Of a stretch of 64,000 nt of DNA, positions 34,670-46,800 are shown one piece after another; the stretch's first letter is position 1, and the number at the start of each line of letters is the position of its first letter. The DNA is taken from assembly GCA_030280995.1 (NCBI GenBank), contig JASXTE010000010.1, positions 27,706,823-27,770,822 of the forward strand, given 5' to 3'. Origin of the DNA: Hemileia vastatrix (taxonomy: Eukaryota; Basidiomycota; Pucciniomycetes; Pucciniales; Zaghouaniaceae). The position numbers were made by a program, and so were the translations under genes. The notes beneath the pieces were generated by a model. It saw nothing but the letters and a program-made list of their open reading frames with translations. It did not search any database and was not told the DNA's origin.

Positions 34670-37137
34670 ACAGCTTTTTCCTGAGAGATAAGAGTTTCCT
34701 CATCCTTGAAATCACCTAGCTTCATATTATTGAGGATATGACCTAGAGAGCCCTTAGATGGTGGTGGTTGACAAGCAGCTTTGTGAGCCGGAAGTTGGTC
34801 ACCAGGGAAAACAGCCATAGCAGATTCAAAGAAGGAGTTTGACTCTGGGTGCCAAAAAATCCAACCTGCATTATTCAGAGAATAGCCTATACACTTACAA
34901 ATCAAAGCTCGTTGGTCCAGTTTACGTCTAGTTTCTTTGTGGATATGGACAAAAGCTGTTTCACCAAATATTCTGAGGTTTGAGTAAGTTGGGTCACAAT
35001 TGTACATGAGCTTCAGAGGAGTTTTGTCACCAGTCTTGACATTTGGGAGCCGGTTGTGAACATGAGCTGCCCATTTGTAAGCAAGGCCCCAGAAACATTC
35101 AGGTAGTTCACTTGCTAGTAAGATTGTCCTGGCAATGTTGTCACAGGAAGACCTACGCACAAGGTCGAGGATGTTCCTGAAAGTGAGATGAGGGGTTTAG
35201 AAACTTCTTCGAAGCACAGAGGAATGATTCGAGGAAATGATTCGAAGGTCACTCGAAGTAATAGCTACAGGTTTGAGGTTCGTTCGAGAAGAATTATAGA
35301 CTAGTTTCAGAGGTAATAGTAATTCTTAAAATCTCACAAAGGGTTGGAAACTCAATAATCAAAGATTTAGGATTTAGAAATGAATATTGAGAAAATAAGA
35401 GAAAGATACAATAATAATGATTTTAACTTTAAGGATTTACCACTATTTATGTAAATACGATTTTATAATTTAATTCTAAGGAATATCGAACCAAATACCC
35501 AACCCCTTTTATATCCTTTGTTCCTCCTCGCATTGAACTCCCTTCCATCGCACCATTCCCATTCCATTGACCATTACTAACATACACTTAGACCCTCTTT
35601 GCTAAATATCCGTCCATGCTCAATTTACCCCTTTTTAATTCATTAACAAAACTTTTAATGAAAACTACTACTGTACTATTTTGTTGAACCTAGAGTTGTG
35701 CGTTGCTTATTGAAAAGGACTAATGTACCCTATTGGGAGATTGACTCATTTAGATTTAGAGTTTAGGCTAGCGCAGTTAAATAGTAAGTACACAAAGGAA
35801 AATCGCAGTTGCTATGGAGAATTGCTTTCTGCGCTTCGAGCATAGATTTAGGACTCGATATTATTGATTTAATGAGTTGATTTCGCCTCAAGTGTCACGT
35901 GGCGCATGACAAATGTCCCCGACAGTTCTGTTGAAACGTTCAGCTGATCCATTTTGTTCATGGTGGTGAGGACAGGTGATCTCGTGAGTAGCCCCAATGT
36001 CAGCCAGGATCTGAGCCATCTGTTTACTGTGCATTTCCCCCCATCTGTTCTTAATGCTTGTAATTTCTTACCAGTAACATTTTCTAGCTTTTTATAAAAG
36101 GTAACAAAAGCAGTTGTGGCCTCAGATTTGGAGTTGAGTAAAAATATCTCACCATAGGAAGTTGAACTTTCTCTAAACATTGCTGCCCATCTTGCCCCAT
36201 TAACAGTAGGATCCATAGGACCAACCAGGTCTCCAACAATGAGGCTCATCATTGATTCTGGTCTTGATTCCCGTGTTGCTGATGGTTTTCTTTTACTTTT
36301 GGCTATTTAGCAATCTTCACAGTCAATCTTACCTGGTGGCATAGAAAGGGGCAAGCCAGCACCAATTCCAGTTCTGATTATATTGCCAATTGAGTTTTCA
36401 CTGGTGTGACCAAGTCTTCTATGCCAGTCCATGAGGGAACCTTTTTCAGCAGGTGGTCAATTAATGGTCTCATTCTTTTTTACAGTACGCAGGAGAGAAG
36501 GATGCAACGGTAAATGATAAGAGGAAACATTTTGATTGCAGTCACTAGACCTAATTACATCTAAAATCCATCTTCTCCTAGTACTTTCCAACCGCCCTGT
36601 CATAATCAGTTCATCTTTAAAATAAATCCCTAAATTTTTTTCTTCAGAACATAAATCAAAACAAAAACCATTGTCCACTAAATCAAAGAGAGAAATAAGA
36701 GTGGTTCTAACTTCTGGACAATAAAAAACATTGGTAATAGTAACAACTTTCCTATCTCCTTTTATTTTTAGGTCCCCTATGCCAGTGATAAATGATGAAG
36801 GACAATTAGTTGCTACTTTGATAGGGATTTGATTTTTAAGAGATCTGAAATTGCTGAGAAGGCTCACATTGCCAGTGACATGATGGGTAGCACCAGAATC
36901 CAATACTGCCACATTCCTGGGGAGCGCTTCAAGTGACCATCCTGCACTGTTCAGATCAATTTGTTCCAACTGTTCATACAAAGCCTCCACATTTTCTTCA
37001 AAGATAGTGACTTCATCTGCATCAATTTGTACATCCTGTGCCCTAATTTGCCTGTGTTGTGGTCTTCTGTAAGGGATGTATATTGGTTTGCTTTTTGCCT
37101 TTGGGTCAGAAGCAAGGGTTGTAGCACGCTCTCTCAT
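34670..37137 (-). pseudogene. Copia protease and integrase region, interrupted
   Basis: Read from 37137. Protease has LDSGATHHVTGN (about 36890). Next the GAG-pre-integrase finger (WHRRLGHT ... CEDC, about 36310-36440) followed by an in-frame stop, then the integrase core (DLVGPMD, LRTDGG at about 36050, ERFNRT at about 35930) with a frameshift in its middle. A 773-bp solo LTR (35139-35911) splits the frame in the codons after ERFNRTVGD; removing it and one AATGT restores ARTILLASELPE. The downstream region continues to QEKAVR at 34670, where element D begins. Confidence 0.88.
35139..35911. mobile_element. Solo LTR of family F in copia integrase
   Basis: 773 bp from TGTCACAGG to GCGCATGACA, flanked by AATGT on both sides (35134-35138 and 35912-35916). 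It is the same family as the 773-bp LTR of element F at 59338-60110. Confidence 0.95.
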
Positions 37138-38676
37138 GAGGTAGAGTCTTGCAGAAAAGGTGGAAGAGTTAAGGTTTTATGGACAATGGGTGAAGAAATG
37201 AGCTGTTGATCTACATTCATGACATTGTCTTTGAGCACCAGGGGTTCTTTAAGAGTCAGTTTGACATTGAGGATGTGCCGCCGCATTAAAGATGGGTTCA
37301 GTAGACAAGGATGTTGTAGAAGTAGGTGAAACCAATTCTCTATCTGCTCTGTTTTGAGCTAACAATGGCATGAGTTGACAGAAATCTTCAAAGGTGACAG
37401 ATTTCAAGTCAGGGCGGTTATCCATAGCAACAAACAGATCAACATACAGGTCTTTTAGAGACAACAGTAAAAGTGCGTGGGACATCAGTGCTTTAAAAAC
37501 TTTATGATCAAAAGTGACTCCTTGACGCTCAATTGCTTCAAAGTATTTGTTGAATGCCTCTAGATATTCATCATGGGAAGTAAACTGGGTTTGTTTCAAG
37601 TTGATGAAATTGCAGATGGCTGTCATTTTAGATGTATGATTACTTCTAGAGAATTTGTTGTTGATTTGAAAATATGTTTGATGCGCATTCCAATCAGTTG
37701 AAATCTCATGACACAAATTAGGGGATAGTGAGTGTTACAGGATAAGGTGGGTAACTCTGTCCTCAAAATCGTCAGGTCCAGGCTCATTGTTTAAAGCATA
37801 TGCTCTGGTCCCGACAAAGTCTTTGATAAGTGCCATCACATTGGTGTGCAAGTCATGGAAGTTGTGACCTGATGTGTCAAGGGGAGGGAATGTTTTGGTG
37901 AATTCTATTACATTTTTTAATGTTCTTTGGCGCTAAAGCATTCCTATCGGCTGTGGGAGATGTGGTGGCATAGGGCGACGGAAAGGTGAAATGGCACGAC
38001 CCTGTGTAGGCGCCTGTTGCTTATTTGTTGTTGACATAACACCAGGTGATTCCACTATTTTATCGTTTAGTGACAAACAGCCGACTGCTTTGGCAAGAGC
38101 AGATAGTGGGTTTGGTTGTTGGGTAACAACAGGGGGTGGGATGATGGTAGAGGGAAGTGGAGCGCTTGTAATAGGGGGGGGCTTACTTTTGTATTAGGCA
38201 AGAGCGCTGAGGTAGGGGTGATGCTTAAATAAGGGGTAGAGGCGATGTTACCCTTAGGGGTAGATGAAGGGGATGTGGAGGTAGATGTGGAGGTAGAGGC
38301 AATGCAAGGTTTAGGGGTAGAGGAAGGGAATGAGGAGGGAGTGCTTAGATTATGATCAGGGGGGGTTTTCTTGAGTTGCTAATAGCGAAGGGAAGGTAGA
38401 GGGGATTTCAGGGGGAGTAGGGGAAGTTTTAGTAGGTGAGGATAATTTTTGTTGTTGTAGGTGCAAAGAGGGAGGGGTGGCCGGTATGGGGGTAAGGGTA
38501 GGGGCCGGGGTGAAAGAAGTTGATTCAGAGCGAATGTGAGAGTTGCGCGAGTTAGAGCGATGTTTTGGAAGGGCAGATGGATCAATGCTGAGGCTTTGCA
38601 GCTCTCGGTTGGAGATGGAACGAGATTGTCAATGATTTTTAGCAGCACAATTTTCAGGTGAGTCGTTTTTTGACAT
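37138..38676 (-). pseudogene. Copia gag remnant
   Basis: Likely start ATG at 38676. A Ser/Pro-rich N-terminal third (broken by stops and frameshifts) is followed by a capsid-like region (open from 37716 to 37249, with KTYFQINNKFSR-type and TSHDEYLEAFNKYF stretches) and a CCHC zinc knuckle CHECRSTAHFFTHC (about 37190-37230). Its 3' end runs into the protease frame. Confidence 0.75.
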
Positions 38677-38769
38677 CCGCTGGGGGTTTTTTCTGCTACT
38701 AGCGCTCCTAGTGTCGCTAACGCTAGTGGAGTTTCTTTTTTGGCTAACATTTCAATGCCCGCGGGTACA

Positions 38770-38779
38770 GCCCATAACC
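38770..38779 (-). other. Copia primer-binding site of internal tRNA type
   Basis: Directly inside the 5' LTR the minus strand reads GGTTATGGGC. Its complement contains CAUAACC, the anticodon loop of initiator tRNA-Met. Drosophila copia is known to prime with an initiator tRNA-Met fragment at such a site, so the same half-tRNA mechanism is inferred here. Confidence 0.65.
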
Positions 38780-38956
38780 TGTAGCACGGTGTCAGCCTGT
38801 AGAACTTCAGAAAGAACCAGGATATATTCATTGCTTACCTGTAGCACGGTGTCAGCCTGTAGAACTCTGGAAAGAACCGGAGAACAGGAGACGCCGCGAC
38901 TACAGACTATATACATTCACACACATAACTAAGTACATAGTCCTAGTGACTTAACA
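38780..38956 (-). repeat. Copia 5' LTR
   Basis: 177 bp, matching 22106-22282 with few differences, including the internal 39-bp direct repeat. Confidence 0.93.
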
Positions 38957-38961
38957 GTTAC

Positions 38962-39165
38962 ATGTGTTTTTGTGGCGTTCTTTTCACGTGCTATTCATTC
39001 ATACCTGCCTGTATTGAGCAAACTACTAATATATATACTGGACTCCCTTTATTATTTTTGTCTGTTTTTTTCTGTTCACTCAATATTATTATTTATTTTT
39101 ATAGGTCAGAGATACTCTTCTATTACCATTTACTTTTTCTCATTTTTATGACTATTGTATGTAGT
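38962..39165. other. Ancestral intergenic DNA right of copia
   Basis: Continuation of the sequence interrupted at 22105. No gene recognised. Confidence 0.5.
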
Positions 39166-39456
39166 TAACAGCGGCACAAGATAACTCTTGAGGGCAGATC
39201 GTTCTATTGACTCTCTGCTTATTTATTTATAAAAGGTTAGAATTGTGTATTTAGCTGTTACTTTGTATTGTCAGTAATTTTCTGTTCACTCAATAGTATT
39301 ATTTATTTTTATAGGTAACAGCAGCACAAGACCACTCTTGAGGACAGATCGTTTTATTGACTCTCTGCTTATTTATTTATAAAAGGTAACAGCGGCACAA
39401 GACCACTCTTGAGGGAAGATCGTTTTATTGACTCTCTGCTTATTTATTTATAAAAG
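39166..39456. repeat. Three copies of a 71-74-bp repeat
   Basis: Units at about 39166-39236, 39314-39384 and 39385-39456, each running from TAACAGCGGCACAAG to TTATTTATAAAAGG. A second short repeat (TTTTCTGTTCACTCAATA) precedes units 1 and 2, so the block arose by stepwise duplication. Confidence 0.85.
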
Positions 39457-40476
39457 GGGTTTAATTGCTTTAAGCTTTCAAGTGTGTGTGTGGGCTGGCA
39501 GGTTCCACCGGACTAACAACAGACAGTTGCTAGTAGATATAATCATTGTAGCTTATAATAAATTAAAAATAATATAAAAACATTAATATATTGTTAAAAA
39601 GATCATAAAAAGGCATATATAACTATAAAAAATGAAATAAATAAATAATTATTTTTACTTCAATCCATGAAGATACCAATGGATATATTCTGTTCATAAG
39701 TTGTTATGTAGAAAAAGGATAACCACATAAATTATATTTAAAGTAAAAATTGAGAGCTGATAAAGCACTTAATGATAAGGTCTTACAAATGGGACTCAAC
39801 TTGATCAACAAATTCCTCTTGGATGCGCAAGGAACAATGAAGAGTCACTATTCTCACTTGGGTGGAAAACCTCACTGGACAACTTAATCTCTTCCTTTCA
39901 GTATTGAATCTTCTGTATTCATTCTTGGATCGCTTTAACACCTAATAGGACACTTCAAATGGATACCAATAGACTTCATTTACTTTATTGATATTGTTTT
40001 TCTATTATTATTTCTGTTATCTTTTTCCTTTCAAACTGTATCTTAAAAAAGGCTGTGTTTTTCTTATCTAGTTGTCATATATATAGTTATAGAAATTATC
40101 TATCCATCACCTGATAAGAGATGTGTTTGTTATGGCGCCTAAAAATCTATTTATTTGTTGTCTAGCTATCAATTAAATATATGTATGATTTCCCACATTT
40201 ATCTACCTTTTACTCTATAAAAGTTTTATTAAAACCTTATTATTCCTTCCTTTAAGTTCTTTCCTTCATTTGCATTACTTTTCTGTAGGTTACTTTAGTT
40301 TTTTTTCTACTCTATTTACTTATATTTTCTTCTAATTCGAACTTTCTTCACCTTAACTCATCTCAGATATTATTTTCTCACCCTTATTAGATAGATTGTG
40401 TGTCTCTCATGAGAACTTTGTATGCACATGGTGTGGGAGGTTAATAGAGATTTAGACTTGACTCATCCTGAGTAGG
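39457..40476. other. AT-rich intergenic sequence
   Basis: No coding sequence or clear element recognised. A TATAAAAG-type sequence is at about 40217, which could belong to an old LTR, but no LTR borders were found. Confidence 0.45.
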
Positions 40477-41188
40477 TGTCAGCCAGGCTGTCCCAGGAGC
40501 CAAGTAATAAACATACAATTTTATTGGAGTTAATAAATGAAATAATAGTTGCAGCTTATGTATATATATTAAATTTATATTACATAATAAATTATATTAA
40601 AATATTATTTTATAATTAAAATAAATTTTATACTAATTTTATTATCATATAAATTAAGTATACATTAAAATAATTATTATATTCCATATAAAGAGGTGTT
40701 ATGTGTATTTAATAAATAATTAAATAATTACATGTTGATAATATAATTATATCTGATTAAATTATCTTATATTGTAATTACATTAATTTTTAAAATTTAA
40801 ATATATAATTGAACCCTTTTCATATTCAAAATTATCCATAATTATTGACGTTGTTTTTTGACCCTTATTTGTGATGAATATTAAATGCATTATAATAATT
40901 ATAATAAATTTAAAATTCTAAATTTGGTTCAGTAGAAAAATTAATTACTTGTTTCAACTAGTTATTATATAGTCAAAACAATTTATTAATTTTCTACAGA
41001 CTAACACTAAAATTGATTACAATATTTTGTTGTGTCAAAAAATTCCATTTGCTTCACTTAAAAAATCTATAAAAAATATTGTTATACTTGATTTGATTAC
41101 TTTTTCACATGGTTCTCCTGTCTCAGAGCTTGTTTAATTACTCACTATATTACTTAAATGATTTGGGAAATGGATGTGTGAAAATTTT
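40477..41188 (+). mobile_element. First part of a B-like LTR, interrupted by B1
   Basis: Starts TGTCAGCCAGGCTGTCCC at 40477. Its last 150 bp (CACTTAAAAAATC ... TCACATGGTT ... GATTTGGGAAAT) match the reverse complement of 7420-7570 in the solo B LTR. It stops abruptly at 41188, where B1 begins; the remainder should lie beyond the window. Confidence 0.8.
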
Positions 41189-42298
41189 TGTCAGCCAGGC
41201 TGTACCAGGAGCCCAGTAAAACTTATGTTAAGTCATTGGACCTGAAAGAGGGCAAAAATTTATTCTTTTTATGTATATAAATTAATATTTTATTGCATAA
41301 TAAAATAAATTACAAATTACCTTATTAAATAAAATTAAAATAAGGGTTATATTTATTTTATTATGTTATTAATTATATACTATTAAAATAAACATAAATT
41401 ATATTATATTCTATAAAAATTGGGCGCATTTTTATGTATTTAAATAATTATAAAATAATAATTAATTAATTATAATATTATATTATACTTATAAGGCAAA
41501 ATGTTGACTTATAATAATATTAATTAATTATTAGACCCTTATAATAATTTATACATTATTATTCCTGATTTTTGGGCGCTTCTGTGGCTCAAAATTATGT
41601 AATTAAATTTATTAAAACATTTAAATTAATTACATTCTCATATTTTAATCTAAAATAATTACTTATATTAATTGTATGAATTAAAATACTAATAAATTAC
41701 ATTCCACTTTAAAATAGTACTGCATAATACTTATTTTAAATTACATTAGTTATTTTTTATATTCCTTGTACTTATTTATGCATAATATCCAGGGGGAATT
41801 AATACTGGTGAAATATTGACTACTGCATTTCAACAAATTAGTACATTTTTTATTTTTCACCCCTTACATTTACTCATTATTTATTGTATTTACTCTTGTG
41901 GCGCTTCAGAGGGCTCCTTGGCTATATAAGGGCCTTTCCAACCCCCTTCAGCTGCATCACTTACATATTTACCATTTACTTACACTTATATATTTTTATA
42001 CACGTATTAATTCTTTTTCTTTTTAACTATTAATACAGTTTTAGTTGAAATAAGATAAAAAATACTATATACAAAATCCTAAAAGTTGCGGTAAGAACAT
42101 TAGAATATAAAAATTGACTATTGCACATTGAATTTAAAACACTTACATTACAATATCATTATTACTACTCACCTTATATATTAAATCTTTTCCCCTTATT
42201 TGCTTTCCTTCCCTCCTTTCCTCTTTCCACTCTTTGTCTTCTTGTGTCCTTTTCTCTTTTTTCTTCTCTCTTCTTCCACCTTCTAGACGACCGCACCA
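41189..42298 (+). repeat. B1 5' LTR
   Basis: TGTCAGCCAGGCTGTACC start; the inner end is approximate (about 42298) because the terminal ACCGACA of the family is altered here. A TATATAAGG box at 41923-41931 follows a GTGGCGCTTCAGAGGG block that is also present before the TATA box in the other B LTRs. Confidence 0.85.
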
Positions 42299-43238
42299 AT
42301 ACTTGAGGGCCTTTCCAAACGACGAATCAAAGCTTGACGACCATTTTGGACGAACATCAAAACGCACGGACCACTTGCGCCAAAAGGTGAACTATTTCTG
42401 CGACCTTGAATCGAACCGGGGAACTAAATATAAGGTTTATATATTTTTTAAAGTCATATATATTGTCATTGATTTAACGATCACTACTGTAAGTCAATCT
42501 CTGCCACTTTCAGCTATTATACTAGATTTTTTATTGCAATAACAGTGTTGTTGGCTTAATTGCTAAAACACTGAGTGTAAGTGATCATATTTTTTTTTAT
42601 TCCTAGTTGAACATAATAGAGTATATCTCTTAGTCCTAGAAGCCATTTATTTTATTTAAATTATTTAATTAATTATCTTAAATATTTGGTATTATTGGTT
42701 GACCAAAATAGTATTATATACTTAGTCCCAATAAATATTATTAATTATTTTGGTTGACAATAATAATACTCAGTGTATTTAGTCCCAAATTTAATTCTAT
42801 TATTGATTATTGTTTTATAACATAAATAATAATCTTTAAATTTAAATTTTTATTGTTTAATAAATTTGACATAATAAATTAAAGTTTGATTATTTTAAAA
42901 TAATACCTTTTCTTTATTGTTTTTAGGATTTAAAATAATAAATAATTTTATTATTACTTTGAGAATTTTTTTTTTCTAATAATAATAAATTGTTTATTGT
43001 TGATAAATTCAAAATAATAATAAATAAACCTTATTGTTTAAAGATTTTGAAATTTTAAATAAATTTTATTATCCAAATCAATTGAGATAATATATTATTA
43101 AATTAAATCAATTTTATTTTTATTATCATTGTTGTGATTTCTAAATTAAAAAGTATAATAAAAAACAATAATTAATTACCTTTTGAATCAGTGATTTTAT
43201 ATTAACCACTTGATTTTTTTTTATCCCACAGATAAAAC
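42299..43238 (+). other. B1 leader with conserved block and splice acceptor
   Basis: About 940 bp, very AT-rich. It contains ACTTGAGGGCCTTTCC just inside the LTR (candidate primer-binding region), GAATCGAACCGGGGAAC at about 42409 (complement of a tRNA T-arm), a conserved block at 42601-42642 shared with A2 and B2, and a polypyrimidine stretch ending TTATCCCACAG at 43231, seven bases before the gag ATG. A leader intron is likely. Confidence 0.55.
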
Positions 43239-43386
43239 ATGTCTTCCAAATTGAGTGAAACCATGGAAAATTTGAATGTGGATGAAGTTGAAATTGATTA
43301 TGATGCTGATACTGTGAGTTCTTCTAAAGTTGCACATAAAAAATCTTATGCTAACAAGAAAAATTCACATAATTCAGGATGTGGAA

Positions 43387-43899
43387 ATGATAGGAGAAGT
43401 AAACAAACCAAACCCCCTTCCCCCAGCACAACAGAAGGAAGTAAAACCTCCAGTACCTCAAGAAGGTCTTCCAAAAGGCTTCAGAATAAAAAAACTTCCT
43501 CTGTCCCAGCAAATCAGCAATCTGTCCAGTCACATCAAAGAACTGAAGACAGAAAACATGAAATACAAGGTAAAAGTAGACACCTTGTGGGATCAAGTTC
43601 AGGAACTGAGGACCAAAAATCAGGCCCAGGCCCCTCCTCAGTTGCCTCTCAGTCAGCCTCAGTTTCAGGCTCAACCTTCTCAGTCCCCCAGCTCCTCCAC
43701 CCAAAATCAAAACATTCTACAAGTGGAACAGTGGAAATGGGACTACTTGATGAGCCATTACCAGCAGAATGCTCAACAACCAGCTCAACACCCTGGCCCA
43801 TCCAAGACACAAACCTACCATCCATCTCCTCAGCCCCATCCTTATCAGGGAGGTAGAAGAAAGAAGGCCCAGGGGAAGTTTCCTCCTCTACCATGGTAA
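43387..43899 (+). CDS. Overlapping +1-frame coiled-coil protein of B1
   Basis: Open frame of 170 codons inside gag, from ATG 43387 to TAA 43899. Same order of parts as in A2: LPKGFRIKKLPLSQQ, a heptad-like SHIKELKTENMKYK region, a VEQWKWDYL segment and a Pro/Gln-rich tail ending PPLPW. The final Trp codon overlaps GTAAGT (43896-43901), a perfect splice-donor sequence that is also present in B2. The gag frame has a stop at 43854 within this segment, but this frame does not. Confidence 0.6.
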   Translation: MIGEVNKPNPLPPAQQKEVKPPVPQEGLPKGFRIKKLPLSQQISNLSSHIKELKTENMKYKVKVDTLWDQVQELRTKNQAQAPPQLPLSQPQFQAQPSQSPSSSTQNQNILQVEQWKWDYLMSHYQQNAQQPAQHPGPSKTQTYHPSPQPHPYQGGRRKKAQGKFPPLPW

Positions 43900-46800
43900 G
43901 TGATTTGGTTGATAAAAATTTTGGTATTTATACTAATAAGAATTCTTCTACAGGTAATCTTATTGACTATGGTGAAAGAACAGTTAAACCTATTAAAAGA
44001 CAACTTCCTGTAATTAGTAGCCCTAATGATGTTCTAAGCAAACTTTCTTTTGATGAACCATTACATTTGACCTCTACTTCTTTAGTTAATCCTTCTCTAG
44101 CATTAAAAAATGATTCTGTTGCTTCTGAGATTTATGTTTTACTTGAGAAAACTTCTGAAGAAATATTTAAAGGTTCTCCTGATTTTAATGTTAACAAAGA
44201 TAAAATTTTAAGAGATTTATTAAAACATGAGAATGATAGATTAAATAATTTACATTTAAACTGCAAAGTGAGTTCTTCTGTCCAGGACACAGCTTATTTC
44301 AGATTGAAAGATACTTTAAATACTGTCCTTTCTCAGCAAAAGTCTACTAGAAATGATCACAGATCACTCTCTGATAAAAATAATCATCTTAATAAAGTTG
44401 TCAATGATATGAAGCCACTTATGGATGAAAAAACTTCCTTGAAAAATGACAATAAGCTTCTGCACAGTGAATTAAGAAAATTGAAAATTGATTTCCAGAA
44501 TTTGAGTAATAAATGCTCAGTAGAAGCGGACAGAAATGTTCTATCTATTGCTAAATTTAATGATAAACTATCTTATATCCCTGAATTAAGGAATAAATTA
44601 TCTGATCTTGAGAAAAATGTTTCTACATTACAAGCTATTCATGATGACAGTTGTGATGAGTTAAGAAATAATACTAAACTTTCTTTTAATTATAAAAATA
44701 AACAGCCTGAACAGGGTGTTTCTTCTCTCACTTGTAATGCCCCAATTAAACCAGTTGATAACTTGTCTGTGAAGTCTGGTGCTTCGAACAAAAAGTATTT
44801 TGATACTCACAATGAGCCATCTGCCTCTGTCAGTAATGAAATATCTGAACACCTTTCAAGACTTCAAGAATTGATTACCTTGAATAATTCAAACAATAAG
44901 GCTGACCACCCTAGCAGTAATAAAAACTGGCATAAACTGGACCAATACCCTACCTTTGATGGTGATTCTTCATCTGATTGGCAACACTTTATCCAAAGAA
45001 TTGATAATTTAAAGAGATCTTATAAACTACCTGATGAGGAAATTGTTTCTAAGCTAATTTCTTTATTTTCCAATTTAGCCTTGATGTGGTATGAATCTGT
45101 TTTATTGGATGATATCCATTATACATGGAATGAATGGAAAACCTTAATTGAGTATCAATTTGGTGGTTCAAAATTTAGATTTGCTCAACAGAGATTTTAT
45201 GAGAACTCTAAATATATCTCTTCCTCTATTGATAAACCAATTGTTTTTCTTATGAAAGTAACAAAAATCCTGAGAGCTATTGATCCAAAAATGGATTATG
45301 ATATTTGGAGAGATAAAATTCTTTATAAATTACCAAATTCTCTAAGAGATTTAATTGTGGCTAGAACTGAGCATGTAAAGGAACATTCTTCTTTTATTAA
45401 TATCTGTAATGAAGTATTACTTAAACATAGATATGAACCAAAGAATTATCCTATGAAATCTTATCATGATCAGAGTAAGCCCTCTACCAGACCTCCAGAA
45501 AACCCTGGTAAACCCTCTGCCCCAGTTGCACTCAAAAAATATGCAACTAATACTTGTTTTAAATGTTACAAACCTTGGCAGAAGGGCCATGTGTGTGACA
45601 AGAAAATTCATCTTGTTGAACAAACTGCAGACACTGAGGATGCTGATGTTGATCTCAATGATTCTTTCAGTGACTGTGACAGTAATATCTCCTATGAAAA
45701 TGACTCCCTTAAGGATGTCTTAATGTTGGAAAAAGATGTGCAATATTTAGACAATATTTCTGAGGAGTGTAATTTAGATTCATCTTCAGTGGAAAATGCT
45801 GAAATCATTAAAGATATTACTGACAGCTCTATAACCATATCCCCTTTGAAGGCACCAGTTATCATTAATGGTAAAAATGTTGAGGTTGTTCTTGACTCTG
45901 GCTCTGGAGGAAGTGTGGTGTCTGAAAAGGCACTGGCTTCAGTGGATAAAGATTATATGGATAAATTATTACCTATGACATGTGAAAAATGGAGAGGTTA
46001 TGGCTCTATTTTGTGTCCCATTTGCAAATACAAAGCCACTGTATTCTTCAAATATAATGGTGGTTTTGTCAGAGCTGTTTGTGAATTTGTTGTCATGAGA
46101 AATGATAATTTGAGCAATTGGTTTATTATGGGTAATGACATTCTGACCATGTTTTGGTGTAAAATTGGACCCTGCCAAAAATTGCTTCACATTGGGATTG
46201 AATGGCAAAAGGAAATTCAAAATTTCCTCCCCTAGAAGATCTTCTGCATATTTGTTAAAGTCTTGTAACTCATTAATTCAATGTACAGGTAGACCAACAA
46301 CTAAAATGGATAGTTTATTAACTGAAATAAATACTGCTTCTTTTGGTGATCAATTAACTAGTGAGCAGAAGGATTCTATAATTGCCTCGATTACCTCTTT
46401 TCCTTTGGCTTTTGCTCATGGTTCTCATGTCCCAGGAGTTGTTAAGGATGAAATAAAAATTACTTTATCCTGTAACTTGAGTGATATTCCTCCTAGTCTT
46501 AAGAAAAAACCATATCCTGCTTCTCCAACAAAAAGAAAGGATATTGAAGATAATATTTCTACCTTATTAAAAATGAATATAATTGAGAAAGTGGATTTCA
46601 CCCCAAAATATTGTGTCATATCCCCAGTCTTGATTTCTTATGAAAAAGATAAGGCTAGATTATGTGGAGATTACAGAGCATTAAACACTTATGCTGTGGA
46701 TGATATTTATCTTTGCCCAGAATTAATTCAATTCATGCTACCTTACAGGGTGAAAAATTTATTAGTTGTATGGATGGCAATAAAGGTTATCATCAAATTC

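Larger units (their letters stand above)
22106..38956 (-). mobile_element. Copia element with target duplication, carrying nested insertions
   Basis: Complete Ty1/copia element on the minus strand: 5' LTR 38780-38956, gag and protease 36457-38676, integrase split between 34670-35133 and 35917-36252 or further, reverse transcriptase and RNase H 22434-24000, 3' LTR 22106-22282. GTTAC flanks both ends (22101-22105, 38957-38961). Its own length without insertions is about 5.4 kb. Gypsy D (24001-34665) and a solo LTR (35139-35911) inserted later. Its gag and integrase are broken, but the reverse transcriptase frame is open. Confidence 0.95.

Noticed and set aside
37991..38197. Plus-strand ORF in the copia gag region
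   Set aside because: It is antisense to the Pro/Ser-rich gag start; Gly/Val-rich low complexity results from that composition.
42121..42542. ORFs at the B1 LTR/leader junction (42121-42306, 42234-42542)
   Set aside because: Not conserved in B2 or the solo B LTR; they cross the LTR boundary and show only low-complexity pyrimidine-rich coding.
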